Below the pieces are notes generated by a model that made no database searches, was not told where the DNA came from, and worked only from the letters and a program-made list of their open reading frames with translations. Below, one piece after another: positions 8,900 to 16,503 of a stretch of 29,464 bases of DNA. Where the stretch lies: assembly GCA_002398405.1 (NCBI GenBank), contig DGYN01000044.1:1-29464 (forward strand). Direction: 5' to 3'. The translations under genes and the position numbers were made by a program. This DNA comes from Caulobacteraceae bacterium UBA5005 (GTDB lineage: Bacteria > Pseudomonadota > Alphaproteobacteria > Caulobacterales > Caulobacteraceae). Numbering within the stretch: the first letter of the stretch is position 1; each line of letters opens with the position of its first letter.

Positions 8900-10705
8900 C
8901 TAATCCTCATCCATCTTCAGGGCCGCGATAAAGGCTTCCTGCGGGATGTCGACCTTGCCGAACTGGCGCATCTTCTTCTTGCCGGCCTTTTGCTTGTCGA
9001 GGAGCTTGCGCTTGCGGGTGGCGTCGCCCCCGTAGCATTTGGCGGTCACGTCCTTGCGCAGGGCGCGGACCGTCTCGCGGGCGATGATCTTGCCGCCGAT
9101 CGCCGCCTGGATGGGGATGGTGAACATGTGCGGCGGGATAAGGTCCTTCATCTTCTCGACCATGCTCCGGCCGCGCTGCTCGGCCCGGGTGCGGTGGACC
9201 AGCATGGAAAGGGCGTCGACAGGCTCGGCGTTGACCAGGACGTTCATCTTCACCAGATCGCCCTGGCGGTAGTCCTCGATCTGATAGTCGAAGGAGGCGT
9301 AGCCCTTGGAGATGGATTTGAGGCGGTCGTAGAAATCGAACACGACCTCGTTCAGCGGCAGGTCGTAGACCACCAGGGCGCGCGCGCCGACGTAGCTGAG
9401 TTCCTTCTGAACGCCGCGACGGTCCTGACAGAGCTTGATGACCGCGCCGAGGTATTCGTCGGGGGTGAGGATGGTCGCCTTGATCCAGGGCTCGGCGATG
9501 GAGTCGATCTTCACCGGATCGGGCATGTCGGCCGGATTGTGCAGGTCGATCTCATCGCCGTTGGTCAGGCCGATCTTGTAGATGACGGAGGGCGCCGTCG
9601 CGATCAGGTCGAGGTTGAACTCGCGGCTGAGGCGCTCCTGGATGATCTCCAAGTGCAGCAACCCTAAGAACCCGCAGCGGAAGCCAAAGCCAAGGGCCGC
9701 GGAGGTTTCCATCTCATAGGTGAAGGAGGCGTCGTTCAGGCGAAGGCGGCCGACGGCGGCGCGCAGGTCTTCGAAGTCGGCGGCGTCCACCGGGAAGAGG
9801 CCGCAGAACACCACCGGCTGCACCTCCTTGAACCCTTTGAGGGGGTTTTCGGTCTGGCGCTTATCCTCGGTGAGGGTGGCCCCGACGGCGGCGTCGGCGA
9901 CCTCCTTGATCTGGGCGGTGAGGAAGCCGATTTCGCCGGGGCCAAGGCTTGCGACATCGGTGGCCTTGGGGGTGAAGACGCCGATCTTGTCGACGCGGTA
10001 GGTCGCGCCGGTCTGCATCATCTTGATGGTCATGCCGGCCTTCAGCAGGCCATCGAAAATCCGCACCAGGACGACGACGCCGAGATAGGGATCGTACCAG
10101 GCGTCGACCAGCAAGGCCTTCAAGGGCGCGTTGATGTCGCCCTTGGGGGCGGGAAGGCGGGTGACGATGGCCTCCAGGACATCGGTGATGCCGATGCCGG
10201 TCTTGGCCGAACAGAGCACGGCCTGAGAGGCGTCGATGCCAATGACATCCTCGATCTGGGCGCGGACCTGTTCCGGCTCGGCGGCGGGGAGGTCGATCTT
10301 GTTGAGCACCGGGACGAGTTCGTGGTCGTTATCGATGGCCTGATAGACATTGGCCAGAGTCTGGGCCTCGACTCCTTGAGAGGCGTCCACCACCAGGATC
10401 GAGCCCTCGCAGGCGGCGAGCGAGCGGCTGACCTCATAGGCGAAGTCGACGTGGCCGGGGGTGTCCATCAGATTGAGGATGTAGGTCTCGCCGTCCTGGG
10501 CCTTGTAGGTGAGGCGAACGGTCTGGGCCTTGATGGTGATCCCGCGCTCGCGCTCGATCTCCATGTTGTCCAGCACCTGCTCCTTCATCTCGCGCGAGGT
10601 GAGGCCGCCGGTCTCCTGGATGAGGCGATCAGACAGGGTAGATTTGCCGTGGTCGATGTGCGCCACGATGGAGAAGTTGCGGATGCGGGCAAGCGGGGTC
10701 GTCAT
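8900..10705 (-). CDS. lepA: Elongation factor 4 (ribosome back-translocating GTPase LepA)
   Basis: The 601-residue protein has the full EF4 length. G-motifs are G1 AHIDHGKST (residues 15-23), G2 RGITIKAQ, G3 DTPGHVDF, G4 NKID and G5 SAK. The LepA-specific C-terminal domain ends KKMRQFGKVDIPQEAFIAALKMDED, matching the family signature region. EF4 is a cytoplasmic translational GTPase acting on stalled or mistranslocated ribosomes and in 30S biogenesis. The frame stays open upstream to 10849, but MTTPLARIRNFSIVAHIDHGK at 10705 is the conserved start. Lys-rich GGDATRKRKLLDKQKAGKKK near the end is normal for the family. It diverges from the eipA-like gene across 128 bp that include a CtrA box. 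Confidence 0.98.
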   Translation of the reverse strand: MTTPLARIRNFSIVAHIDHGKSTLSDRLIQETGGLTSREMKEQVLDNMEIERERGITIKAQTVRLTYKAQDGETYILNLMDTPGHVDFAYEVSRSLAACEGSILVVDASQGVEAQTLANVYQAIDNDHELVPVLNKIDLPAAEPEQVRAQIEDVIGIDASQAVLCSAKTGIGITDVLEAIVTRLPAPKGDINAPLKALLVDAWYDPYLGVVVLVRIFDGLLKAGMTIKMMQTGATYRVDKIGVFTPKATDVASLGPGEIGFLTAQIKEVADAAVGATLTEDKRQTENPLKGFKEVQPVVFCGLFPVDAADFEDLRAAVGRLRLNDASFTYEMETSAALGFGFRCGFLGLLHLEIIQERLSREFNLDLIATAPSVIYKIGLTNGDEIDLHNPADMPDPVKIDSIAEPWIKATILTPDEYLGAVIKLCQDRRGVQKELSYVGARALVVYDLPLNEVVFDFYDRLKSISKGYASFDYQIEDYRQGDLVKMNVLVNAEPVDALSMLVHRTRAEQRGRSMVEKMKDLIPPHMFTIPIQAAIGGKIIARETVRALRKDVTAKCYGGDATRKRKLLDKQKAGKKKMRQFGKVDIPQEAFIAALKMDED

Positions 10706-10758
10706 GGCGCCCGCTCTAGCAACATCCGCGGGCCGGGGCGAGGCCCGTTGGGGCGTGG

Positions 10759-10773
10759 TTAAGCCGCTATTAA
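10759..10773. promoter_or_regulatory. Perfect CtrA-binding box TTAA-N7-TTAA
   Basis: TTAA-GCCGCTA-TTAA lies in the lepA/eipA intergenic region, 61 bases before the eipA ATG and 54 bases from the lepA start. It matches the CtrA consensus of Caulobacter and Brucella exactly. The Brucella eipA gene is reported to be directly activated by CtrA, so the box probably controls the eipA homologue here. Confidence 0.7.
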
Positions 10774-10833
10774 GCCAACTTCCCTGATCATCCCGGCAAT
10801 CGACTGGGCGAGATGCGTCGGAGGATTCTAAAG

Positions 10834-11424
10834 ATGAACCGCAGAGCATTGATCACCACGGGCCTGACCACGGGCATGGCCATGGCCGTCACCGGCTGCG
10901 CCTCGACGCGGGCGGGCCTCAAGCAGGATGCGCGGGTCGCCCAGACCTATACCCGTGAGGAACTGGCCCCGGCCGTCTCCGACTTCTTCGGCGTCACGGC
11001 CGAGAACGCCGGCGCGGCCATCGAGCGGATGTTCGCCGACAACGGCCGGCCCACCGGCTATATCGCCGGAGAGGAAGCCTCGGGCGCGATGACTTTGGGC
11101 GTGCGCTACGGGCGCGGCCTCTTGCACATGAAGGGCCAGGAACCCATGCCGGTGTTCTGGCAGGGGCCGACGGTGGGCTTCGATGTCGGCGGCAACGCCA
11201 GCCGCGTTTTCACCCTCTGCTACGACCTGCAGTATCCGGACGCGGTGTTCCGGCGTTTCCCGGGCGCCGAGGGTTCGGCCTATCTGGTCGGCGGCCTGGG
11301 CGTGAACTATCAGCGCGCCGACGGCATAACCATGGCCCCGATCCGCGCGGGCCTGGGCGCCAGGCTTGGGGCCAACGTCGGCTACCTGTCCTACAGCCGC
11401 CAGCGGAACATCATTCCGCTCTAG
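10834..11424 (+). CDS. eipA: EipA/DUF1134 family envelope protein, predicted lipoprotein
   Basis: The 196-residue protein matches DUF1134 over nearly its whole length (EELAPAVSDFFGVTAENAG, IERMFADNGRPTGYIAGEEASGAM, GPTVGFDVGGNASRVF, YQRADGITMAPIRAGLGARLGANVGYLSYS). Brucella EipA is a small beta-barrel-like periplasmic protein needed for envelope stress resistance. Here the N-terminus is MNRRALITTG...VTGC, with a twin arginine and a lipobox (VTG-Cys), so it may be a lipid-anchored, possibly Tat-exported form. ATG 10834 is chosen over ATG 10813 because GGAGGA sits 9-14 bases upstream and the signal sequence begins there. A GATTC site (10824-10828) overlaps the ribosome site. A CtrA box lies upstream. 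The family is confident; a conserved envelope role is inferred from Brucella. Confidence 0.9.
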   Translation: MNRRALITTGLTTGMAMAVTGCASTRAGLKQDARVAQTYTREELAPAVSDFFGVTAENAGAAIERMFADNGRPTGYIAGEEASGAMTLGVRYGRGLLHMKGQEPMPVFWQGPTVGFDVGGNASRVFTLCYDLQYPDAVFRRFPGAEGSAYLVGGLGVNYQRADGITMAPIRAGLGARLGANVGYLSYSRQRNIIPL

Positions 11425-11441
11425 GGGTTGCCTTCGGCTGC

Positions 11442-11463
11442 GAGCGCCTTACCTTTGGCGCTC
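11442..11463 (+). terminator. Hairpin downstream of eipA-like gene
   Basis: GAGCGCC-TTACCTTT-GGCGCTC is a perfect 7-bp stem starting 18 bases after the eipA stop. No T-run follows, so an intrinsic terminator is only possible. The rest of the 133-bp gap before the next ORF shows nothing recognisable. Confidence 0.35.
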
Positions 11464-11557
11464 CAACCAGAGGAGAGGGTCCCGTGATCTAGTCAGCGAA
11501 CGCCAAACCGTTCCATCGACGAGCGCCCGCGCGCGCCACCACACACGGGTACCTGAA

Positions 11558-11743
11558 ATGACCGACAACAAAGACAAATCCAACGCCACGCACGATGTGA
11601 TGGCGCGCCTGCTTGCCCAGAAAAAGGCGGCGGGCTCCAAGACGCCACAGCACAACGAGTTCAAGTCTGGCACCGCCATCAAGCCCGGCGGTCAGTTCTC
11701 CGCAAAGCCGCAACGGCCGGGCGGCAGCCGCGGGCGGGGGTAA
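11558..11743 (+). CDS. Small basic hypothetical protein
   Basis: A 61-residue ORF beginning MTDNKDKSNATHDVMARLLAQKKAAG and ending in a Gly/Arg-rich tail (GGSRGRG). It is hydrophilic, Lys-, Gln- and Gly-rich and likely disordered, with no membrane segment or known motif. Short basic proteins of this style occur widely in Caulobacterales, but I do not recognise the family. The ribosome site is weak (GGGTAC). The frame extends upstream to 11366 inside eipA, but only the part from 11558 looks protein-like. It sits between the eipA-like gene and a palindromic repeat and could be in the eipA transcript. Confidence 0.5.
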   Translation: MTDNKDKSNATHDVMARLLAQKKAAGSKTPQHNEFKSGTAIKPGGQFSAKPQRPGGSRGRG

Positions 11744-11758
11744 AACCTTCAAAAAGGA

Positions 11759-11888
11759 CGTCACCCCCGGACTTGTTCCGGGGGCCTGACGGTCCGCCAT
11801 TCAGATCGCGCATTCGCCGCCCTGCGGGCGGCGGCAAGCGCACAGCCTGGGCCGTCGTCCGGCCCCCGTGACTAGCACGGGGGTGACG
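11759..11888. repeat. 130-bp composite palindromic (REP/BIME-like) repeat
   Basis: The outer arms CGTCACCCCCG (11759-11769) and CGGGGGTGACG (11878-11888) are perfect complements. Inside are three hairpins: CCCCCGGA/TCCGGGGG (11764-11784), CGCCGCCC/GGGCGGCG around 11817-11834, and CCCCCGTG/CACGGGGG near the right end. It fills the gap between a plus-strand ORF and the convergent UPF0114 gene. This layout is typical of dispersed palindromic repeats in alphaproteobacteria and may double as a transcription stop. Confidence 0.65.
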
Positions 11889-11890
11889 AA

Positions 11891-12427
11891 TTAGTGCTTG
11901 CTCGACCGGCTGGTGAGATAATCCATCAGGCCTAGCAGCACGCCTGACGCCACGAAGGTCAGGTGGATGATGACCAGCCACATCATGCGCGGTTGGTCGA
12001 GCACCGCGCCCACGTGGCTGAGTTCCAGGAAGGCCTTCAGAAGGGCGATGGCGCTGATCGCCACGATCGAGGCGATGAGCTTCTGCTTCAGGGTCGAGAA
12101 ATCCACCGTGCCCATCCACTCGGGACGGTCTTCGTGGTCGCCGACATCAAGCTTTGAGACGAAATTTTCATAGCCCGAGAAAATGACGATCAGGACGAGA
12201 TTGGCCGCCAGCGACAGGTCGATCAGGCTGAGCGTCAGCAGGATGGCGTCGTCGGGTGTTACCTGGCTCCACGTCCATTTCTGAAGCTTGTGCACGATCT
12301 CCAGCACAAAGGCGTAGAGCAGAACCAGAAGCGTGCCGGCCAGGCCCACATAGAAGGGCGCCATCAGCCAGCGGGAGCTGAACAGGCCCTGTTCGAGCCA
12401 GCGTTCCAGGAAGGGTTTGCGGTCCAT
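11891..12427 (-). CDS. UPF0114/YqhA-family membrane protein
   Basis: This 178-residue protein has four hydrophobic segments (about 22-45, 62-85, 110-130, 140-165) and the family pattern ending FVASGVLLGLMDYLTS. UPF0114 proteins are inner-membrane proteins of unknown function. ATG 12427 follows the pheT stop by one base (TAG-G-ATG), implying translational coupling with pheT; the GTAGG overlapping the stop may serve as ribosome site. An upstream in-frame start at 12448 would overlap pheT. Residues such as SLIDLSLAANLVLIVIFSGYENFVSKLD are the most characteristic. The link to pheST is probably positional only. Family assignment is good; function unknown. Confidence 0.87.
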   Translation of the reverse strand: MDRKPFLERWLEQGLFSSRWLMAPFYVGLAGTLLVLLYAFVLEIVHKLQKWTWSQVTPDDAILLTLSLIDLSLAANLVLIVIFSGYENFVSKLDVGDHEDRPEWMGTVDFSTLKQKLIASIVAISAIALLKAFLELSHVGAVLDQPRMMWLVIIHLTFVASGVLLGLMDYLTSRSSKH

Positions 12428-12428
12428 C

Positions 12429-14903
12429 CTACCCCCGAAGTCTCGCACCGAGCTTTGCCGCCGCGGCGATGATTTTCGCGGACAGCGCCTCGATCTCCGC
12501 GTCGGTGAGCGTAGCCTCGACCGGCTGGATCGTCACCTCGACGGCGAGGGATTTTTCGCCCTCGGCGACGCCCTTGCCCTGATAGACGTCGAAGAGCGCG
12601 ACCCCGGCGATCAGGGCCTTGTCGGCACCGGCGACGGCGCGGACGAGATCGCCGGCCGCCGTGGCCTCGGGCACCAGGAAGGCGAAATCGCGGGAGAGGG
12701 GCATGAGGGCGGGCAGGTCGAGTTTGCCCCGTGTCTTGCCGCCCTTCCTCTTGGGCTCGGGGATGGCCTCCAGGAAAACCTCGAAGGCATAGACGGGTCC
12801 GTCGACATCAAGGGCCTTGAGGACGCCAGGATGGATCTCGCCGAACTCGGCCAGCACCGCCTTGGGGCCGAGCTGAAGGCGAGCGGAGCGGCCCGGGTGC
12901 CACCAGCTCGACGCCGAGCCTTGGGCGACCTGCAGGGATCCGGTCGGGGCGCCGAGTTCGTCCAGGAGGGCGAGGAGGTCGGACTTCACGGCGAAGAGGT
13001 CTTCAGCCCCCGCCTGGGCCCAGGTGCGGGGGGCGTGCGGGCAAAGGATCGCGCCGATGGTGGTGCGCTGGCCCTGCGGTTCCAGGGACTGGAAGACCGG
13101 GCCGATCTCGAAGAGGGCCGCGTCGGGAAAGCCGCGATTGGCGCCCCGGCCCGCCGCCTCGATGAGGTTGGGAAGCGTCGAGGGCCGCATGCAGTCGAGG
13201 TCGGCGGCGATGGGGTTGGAAAGCACCAGCTCCTGCGCCCCGCCGCCGAACAGGGCGGCGGTCTTGGTGGCCGTGAACGACCAGGTGACGGCCTCGTTGT
13301 AGCCGAGCGCCGCCAGGGCCCGCCGCGCCGCGCGGGCGCGGGCCTGGCGGGGGGTGAGGATGCCGCCGGGCTTGTGGGCGACCTCCGGCAGGGGGGTGGA
13401 GGGGAGGGCGCCGTAGCCTTCGATACGCGCCACCTCTTCGACGAGATCGGCCTTGCCCTCGACGTCGCGCCGCCAGGTGGGCGGGGTGACGCGCTTGCCG
13501 TCGACTTTGAAGCCGAGGGCGGTGAGGATTTCGATGGTGCGGGCAGGCGAAACGTCGAGGCCGGCCAGTTGCTTGACATAGGCCGGGTCGAAGTCGAACG
13601 GCGCGGGCGGGGCGGGGATTTGGCCTGCGACCACGACCTCTGAGGCCTCGCCGCCGCAGAGTTCCAGGATCAGGGCGGTGGCTTGCTCCAGCCCAGGAAT
13701 GACGAAGCCTGGATCGACGCCGCGGGCGAAGCGGTAGGCGGCGTCGGAGCTGATGCCGGTGTCCTTGGCTGTCTGGGCGGTGACGATGGGGTCGAACCAG
13801 GCGCTTTCGACGAAGACGTTGACGGTGGTCTCCGAGCAGCCGGTGCTCTCCCCGCCCATGACGCCGCCAAGCCCGATGGGCCGCTCGCCGCCGGCGTCCG
13901 CGATGACGCACATGGCCGGGCCAATGTCGTAGGTCTTGCCGTCCAGGGCGATGAGGTGTTCATGAGAATGAGGTTGGGGACCAGCATCTCCATCGAAGAA
14001 CATCTCTTGGAGCTTTTCCTGCTCCCGATATTCCTTCACCGCATCCGTGGTTTTCTTGCTCTGGTGACCTAGCCGGGCCTCTATGATCTCGCCGACCAGC
14101 AGGTCCGCGTCATAGACGTGCAGCGGCCGGGCGCGGTCGTAGGAAATCAGGTTGGTGACGTCCACCAGGGCGTTGATCGGACGAAGACCCACCGACTTGA
14201 GCCGGTCCTGCAGCCAGGCCGGAGAGGGGCCGTTCCTGACGCCCCTGATCAGGCGGCCGGCGAACACCGGGCAGGCGGCGCCGTCGACCTTGAGCTTGAT
14301 GGGGCAGGGGAACTTGCCGGGGACCGGCGCGATGGAGAGATCGCGGAGATTACCCAGGCCCGTGGCCGCCAGGTCCCGCGCGATGCCCGCGACGCCCAGC
14401 CAGTCGGGGCGGTTGGGGGTGACTTCGAAATCGATGACGGCTTCCGCGCCGAAGACGTCGGCGGCGGGGGTTCCGACCTTCAGATCGTCCGAGAGTTCGA
14501 GGATGCCATCGGCGTCCGTGTCCTGTTCCAGCTCGGCGCCTGAGCAGAGCATGCCGTTGGAGACGACGCCCCGGACCGGCTTTTCCACCAGCGTGACGCC
14601 CAGCCCCGGCACATAGGCGCCGATCGGGGCGTAGATGGTGGTGAGGCCGGCCCGTGCATTGGGGGCGCCGCAGACGATCTCCTTGCGGCCATCGACGGTG
14701 TCCACCTGGCAGACGCGCAGGCGGTCGGCGTTGGGGTGCTGCACCGCCTCGATGATTTTGGCGACGCTGAAGGGCGCGAGCTTGGAGGCGGGATCGATAA
14801 CCTCTTCGACTTCCAGACCGGCCATGGTCATGGCCTCGACGACCTGATCGACGGTGGCGGCGGTGTCGAGATGGGCTTTGAGCCAGGCGAGGGTGAACTT
14901 CAT
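12429..14903 (-). CDS. pheT: Phenylalanine--tRNA ligase beta subunit
   Basis: The 824-residue protein forms the alpha2-beta2 PheRS that charges tRNA-Phe in the cytoplasm. Domains run in order: N-terminal MKFTLAWLKAHLD; a tRNA-binding OB domain (about 40-155, HPNADRLRVCQVD); the B3/B4 editing domain (about 210-385, ARPLHVYDAD, ALDGKTYDIG); the B5 domain (about 400-475); the catalytic-like core; and a C-terminal FDX-ACB domain (SRDFAFLVPE to the end). It overlaps pheS by 4 bases. The odd feature is a hydrophilic insert of about 37 residues (280-316, HQSKKTT to HSHEH) inside B3/B4, just before LIALDGKTYD, where most PheT proteins have only a few residues. The 111 bases that encode it have 56 G+C (about 50%), against about 65% or more in the flanks. 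Confidence 0.97.
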   Translation of the reverse strand: MKFTLAWLKAHLDTAATVDQVVEAMTMAGLEVEEVIDPASKLAPFSVAKIIEAVQHPNADRLRVCQVDTVDGRKEIVCGAPNARAGLTTIYAPIGAYVPGLGVTLVEKPVRGVVSNGMLCSGAELEQDTDADGILELSDDLKVGTPAADVFGAEAVIDFEVTPNRPDWLGVAGIARDLAATGLGNLRDLSIAPVPGKFPCPIKLKVDGAACPVFAGRLIRGVRNGPSPAWLQDRLKSVGLRPINALVDVTNLISYDRARPLHVYDADLLVGEIIEARLGHQSKKTTDAVKEYREQEKLQEMFFDGDAGPQPHSHEHLIALDGKTYDIGPAMCVIADAGGERPIGLGGVMGGESTGCSETTVNVFVESAWFDPIVTAQTAKDTGISSDAAYRFARGVDPGFVIPGLEQATALILELCGGEASEVVVAGQIPAPPAPFDFDPAYVKQLAGLDVSPARTIEILTALGFKVDGKRVTPPTWRRDVEGKADLVEEVARIEGYGALPSTPLPEVAHKPGGILTPRQARARAARRALAALGYNEAVTWSFTATKTAALFGGGAQELVLSNPIAADLDCMRPSTLPNLIEAAGRGANRGFPDAALFEIGPVFQSLEPQGQRTTIGAILCPHAPRTWAQAGAEDLFAVKSDLLALLDELGAPTGSLQVAQGSASSWWHPGRSARLQLGPKAVLAEFGEIHPGVLKALDVDGPVYAFEVFLEAIPEPKRKGGKTRGKLDLPALMPLSRDFAFLVPEATAAGDLVRAVAGADKALIAGVALFDVYQGKGVAEGEKSLAVEVTIQPVEATLTDAEIEALSAKIIAAAAKLGARLRG

Positions 14904-16015
14904 TTCGACAACCCGCTCGCCTGGTTCGGCGCGGCAAACGCGCTGAAGCCGTAGTGGTTGAGCCAGCGGGTATCACTGGCGAACATGTCGCGCAGGTCGG
15001 GGATGCCGTACTTCAGCATCGCCAGGCGATCGACGCCCAGGCCAAAGGCGAAGCCCTGGTACTCGTCCGGATCAATGCCGCAGTGGCGCAGGACATTGGG
15101 GTGGACCATGCCGCAGCCGAGGATCTCCAGCCAGTCGGAGCCCTGGCCGATCTTGAGCTCGCCGCCGGAGCGGTCGCAGCCGATGTCCATCTCCGCCGAC
15201 GGTTCGGTGAAGGGGAAGTGGTGGGGGCGGAAGCGGGCGGTGACGCCGTCGACTTCGAAGAACCGCGCGACGAAGGTCTCCAGGGTCCATTTGAGGTGGC
15301 CCATGTGGATGGCCTTGTCGATCACCAGGCCCTCCATCTGGTGGAACATGGGGGTGTGGGTGGCGTCGCTGTCGATGCGGTAGGTGCGGCCGGGCACGAT
15401 GACTCGGATCGGAGGTTTCTGGGCGGCGCTGATCCAGGCGGCGGGGGGGGGCTCGTTTTTCTGCTGCATGACCCGGATCTGTACGGGGCTCGTATGGGTG
15501 CGCAGGAGCTTTCGATCGCCGTTGGCGTCGGGGGCGAAGAAGAAGGTGTCGTGCATGTCCCGCGCCGGGTGCTTGGGCGGGAAATTGAGCGCGGTGAAGT
15601 TGTGGAAGTCGTCCTCGATGTCGGGACCTTCGGCGACCGAGAAGCCCATGTCGGCGAAGATGGCGATCATCTCGTCCATGACCTGCATGGTGGGATGAAC
15701 GCTGCCCTTGCGGCGAGGGGCCGGCGGAAGGGTGAGGTCGAGGCGTTCGGCTTCCAGGCGCGCGTCCAGGGCGCGGGCTTCCAGGGCTGCCTTGCGGGAA
15801 TTGAGCGTGGTCTGCACCAGGTCGCGCAGGCCGTTGATCTTCGGGCCCTCGGTCTTGCGCTCGTCGGGCGTCATGGCGCCCAGGGTCTTGAGCAGATTCG
15901 AGATCGAACCGGTCTTGCCCAGGGCCTCGATGCGGATGGCTTCGAGGACGGCGGGATCGGTCGCTTCATTGATGCGCCGGATGAGGCCGGCTTCGAGGGC
16001 GATAAGGTCGGTCAT
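14900..16015 (-). CDS. pheS: Phenylalanine--tRNA ligase alpha subunit
   Basis: The 371-residue class II synthetase subunit has an N-terminal coiled-coil arm (residues 1-90, with GKTGSISNLLKTLG). The catalytic core follows, with motif 2 around PGRTYRIDSDATHTPMFHQMEG, the substrate pocket near FRPHHFPFTEPSAEMDI, and motif 3 GLGVDRLAMLKYGIPDLR. It supplies the active site of the PheST heterotetramer. ATG 16015 (MTDLIALEAGLIRRI) is the conventional start. The stop is overlapped by the pheT start (ATGA). It lies 89 bases after rplT with a strong terminator in between, so it needs read-through or its own promoter. Confidence 0.97.
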   Translation of the reverse strand: MTDLIALEAGLIRRINEATDPAVLEAIRIEALGKTGSISNLLKTLGAMTPDERKTEGPKINGLRDLVQTTLNSRKAALEARALDARLEAERLDLTLPPAPRRKGSVHPTMQVMDEMIAIFADMGFSVAEGPDIEDDFHNFTALNFPPKHPARDMHDTFFFAPDANGDRKLLRTHTSPVQIRVMQQKNEPPPAAWISAAQKPPIRVIVPGRTYRIDSDATHTPMFHQMEGLVIDKAIHMGHLKWTLETFVARFFEVDGVTARFRPHHFPFTEPSAEMDIGCDRSGGELKIGQGSDWLEILGCGMVHPNVLRHCGIDPDEYQGFAFGLGVDRLAMLKYGIPDLRDMFASDTRWLNHYGFSAFAAPNQASGLSK

Positions 16016-16045
16016 GGCGGGGTTCGGTCTAGTGGGTTTTGCGGC

Positions 16046-16081
16046 AAAAGAAAAAGCCTCCCGGCTCGCGCTGGGAGGCTT
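16046..16081 (-). terminator. Rho-independent terminator after rplT (possible pheST attenuator)
   Basis: On the minus strand AAGCCTCCC (16081-16073), a 10-base loop and GGGAGGCTT (16062-16054) form a perfect 9-bp stem, followed immediately by a T-rich tract (TTTTTCTTTT, 16055-16046). This is the best intrinsic terminator in the window. It lies 24 bases after the rplT stop and ends about 30 bases before the pheS ATG. Confidence 0.85.
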
Positions 16082-16104
16082 CTTGGAGATCGTATTGATC
16101 GACC

Positions 16105-16461
16105 TTAGGCCAGAGCTGCGCGAACCTTGTCGGCGATGGCCTTGAAAGCGGTCGGATCGGCTCCGGCGATGTCGGAGAGAACCTTGCGGTCCATTTCGAT
16201 CCCGGCCTTCTCAAGGCCGCTGATAAATCGGCTGTAGGTCAGGCCCTCAAGCCGCGCGGCGGCGTTGATGCGCTGGATCCACAGGGCGCGGAAGGCGCGC
16301 TTCTTGTTGCGCCGGTCACGGTAGGCGTACTGGCCAGCCTTGTCGACGGCGGCCTTGGCGGTGCGGATGGTGTTCTTGCGGCGGCCGGAGAAGCCCTTGG
16401 CCTGCTCCAGAACCTTCTTGTGCCGAGCGTGGGACGTTACGCCCCTTTTCACGCGAGCCAT
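16105..16461 (-). CDS. rplT: 50S ribosomal protein L20
   Basis: The 118-residue protein has the normal L20 length. Its N-terminus MARVKRGVTSHARHKKVLEQAKGFSGRRKNTIRTAK is the rRNA-binding extension, and the globular end contains AFRALWIQRINAAARLEGLTYSRFI. L20 binds 23S rRNA early in 50S assembly and, in enterobacteria, represses its own operon. It follows rpmI by 42 bases and is followed by a strong terminator. In many bacteria infC precedes rpmI-rplT directly; here infC lies about 3.5 kb upstream with three genes in between. Confidence 0.98.
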   Translation of the reverse strand: MARVKRGVTSHARHKKVLEQAKGFSGRRKNTIRTAKAAVDKAGQYAYRDRRNKKRAFRALWIQRINAAARLEGLTYSRFISGLEKAGIEMDRKVLSDIAGADPTAFKAIADKVRAALA

Positions 16462-16503
16462 GTGATTATTCCTTCAAAATCAGAGCGTTAGGGTCGCGTA
16501 ATC

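Noticed and set aside
10706..10849. Longer LepA start
   Set aside because: LepA proteins begin a few residues before RNFSIVAHIDHGK; the extension would also cross the CtrA box.
11425..11557. Possible tRNA or small RNA after eipA
   Set aside because: Only a single 7-bp hairpin is present; there is no cloverleaf, T-loop consensus or T-tract.
12417..13643. Plus-strand open frame opposite pheT, and similar frames at 14954-16108 and 22799-24022
   Set aside because: All are opposite-strand shadows of conserved enzymes in GC-rich DNA.
16029..16214. Minus-strand 61-codon frame ending with three Phe codons in the terminator T-tract, resembling a pheST leader peptide
   Set aside because: The Phe codons are simply the T-tract itself, the frame starts within rplT in another phase, and codons downstream of the stem could not sense Phe-tRNA as in classic attenuation.
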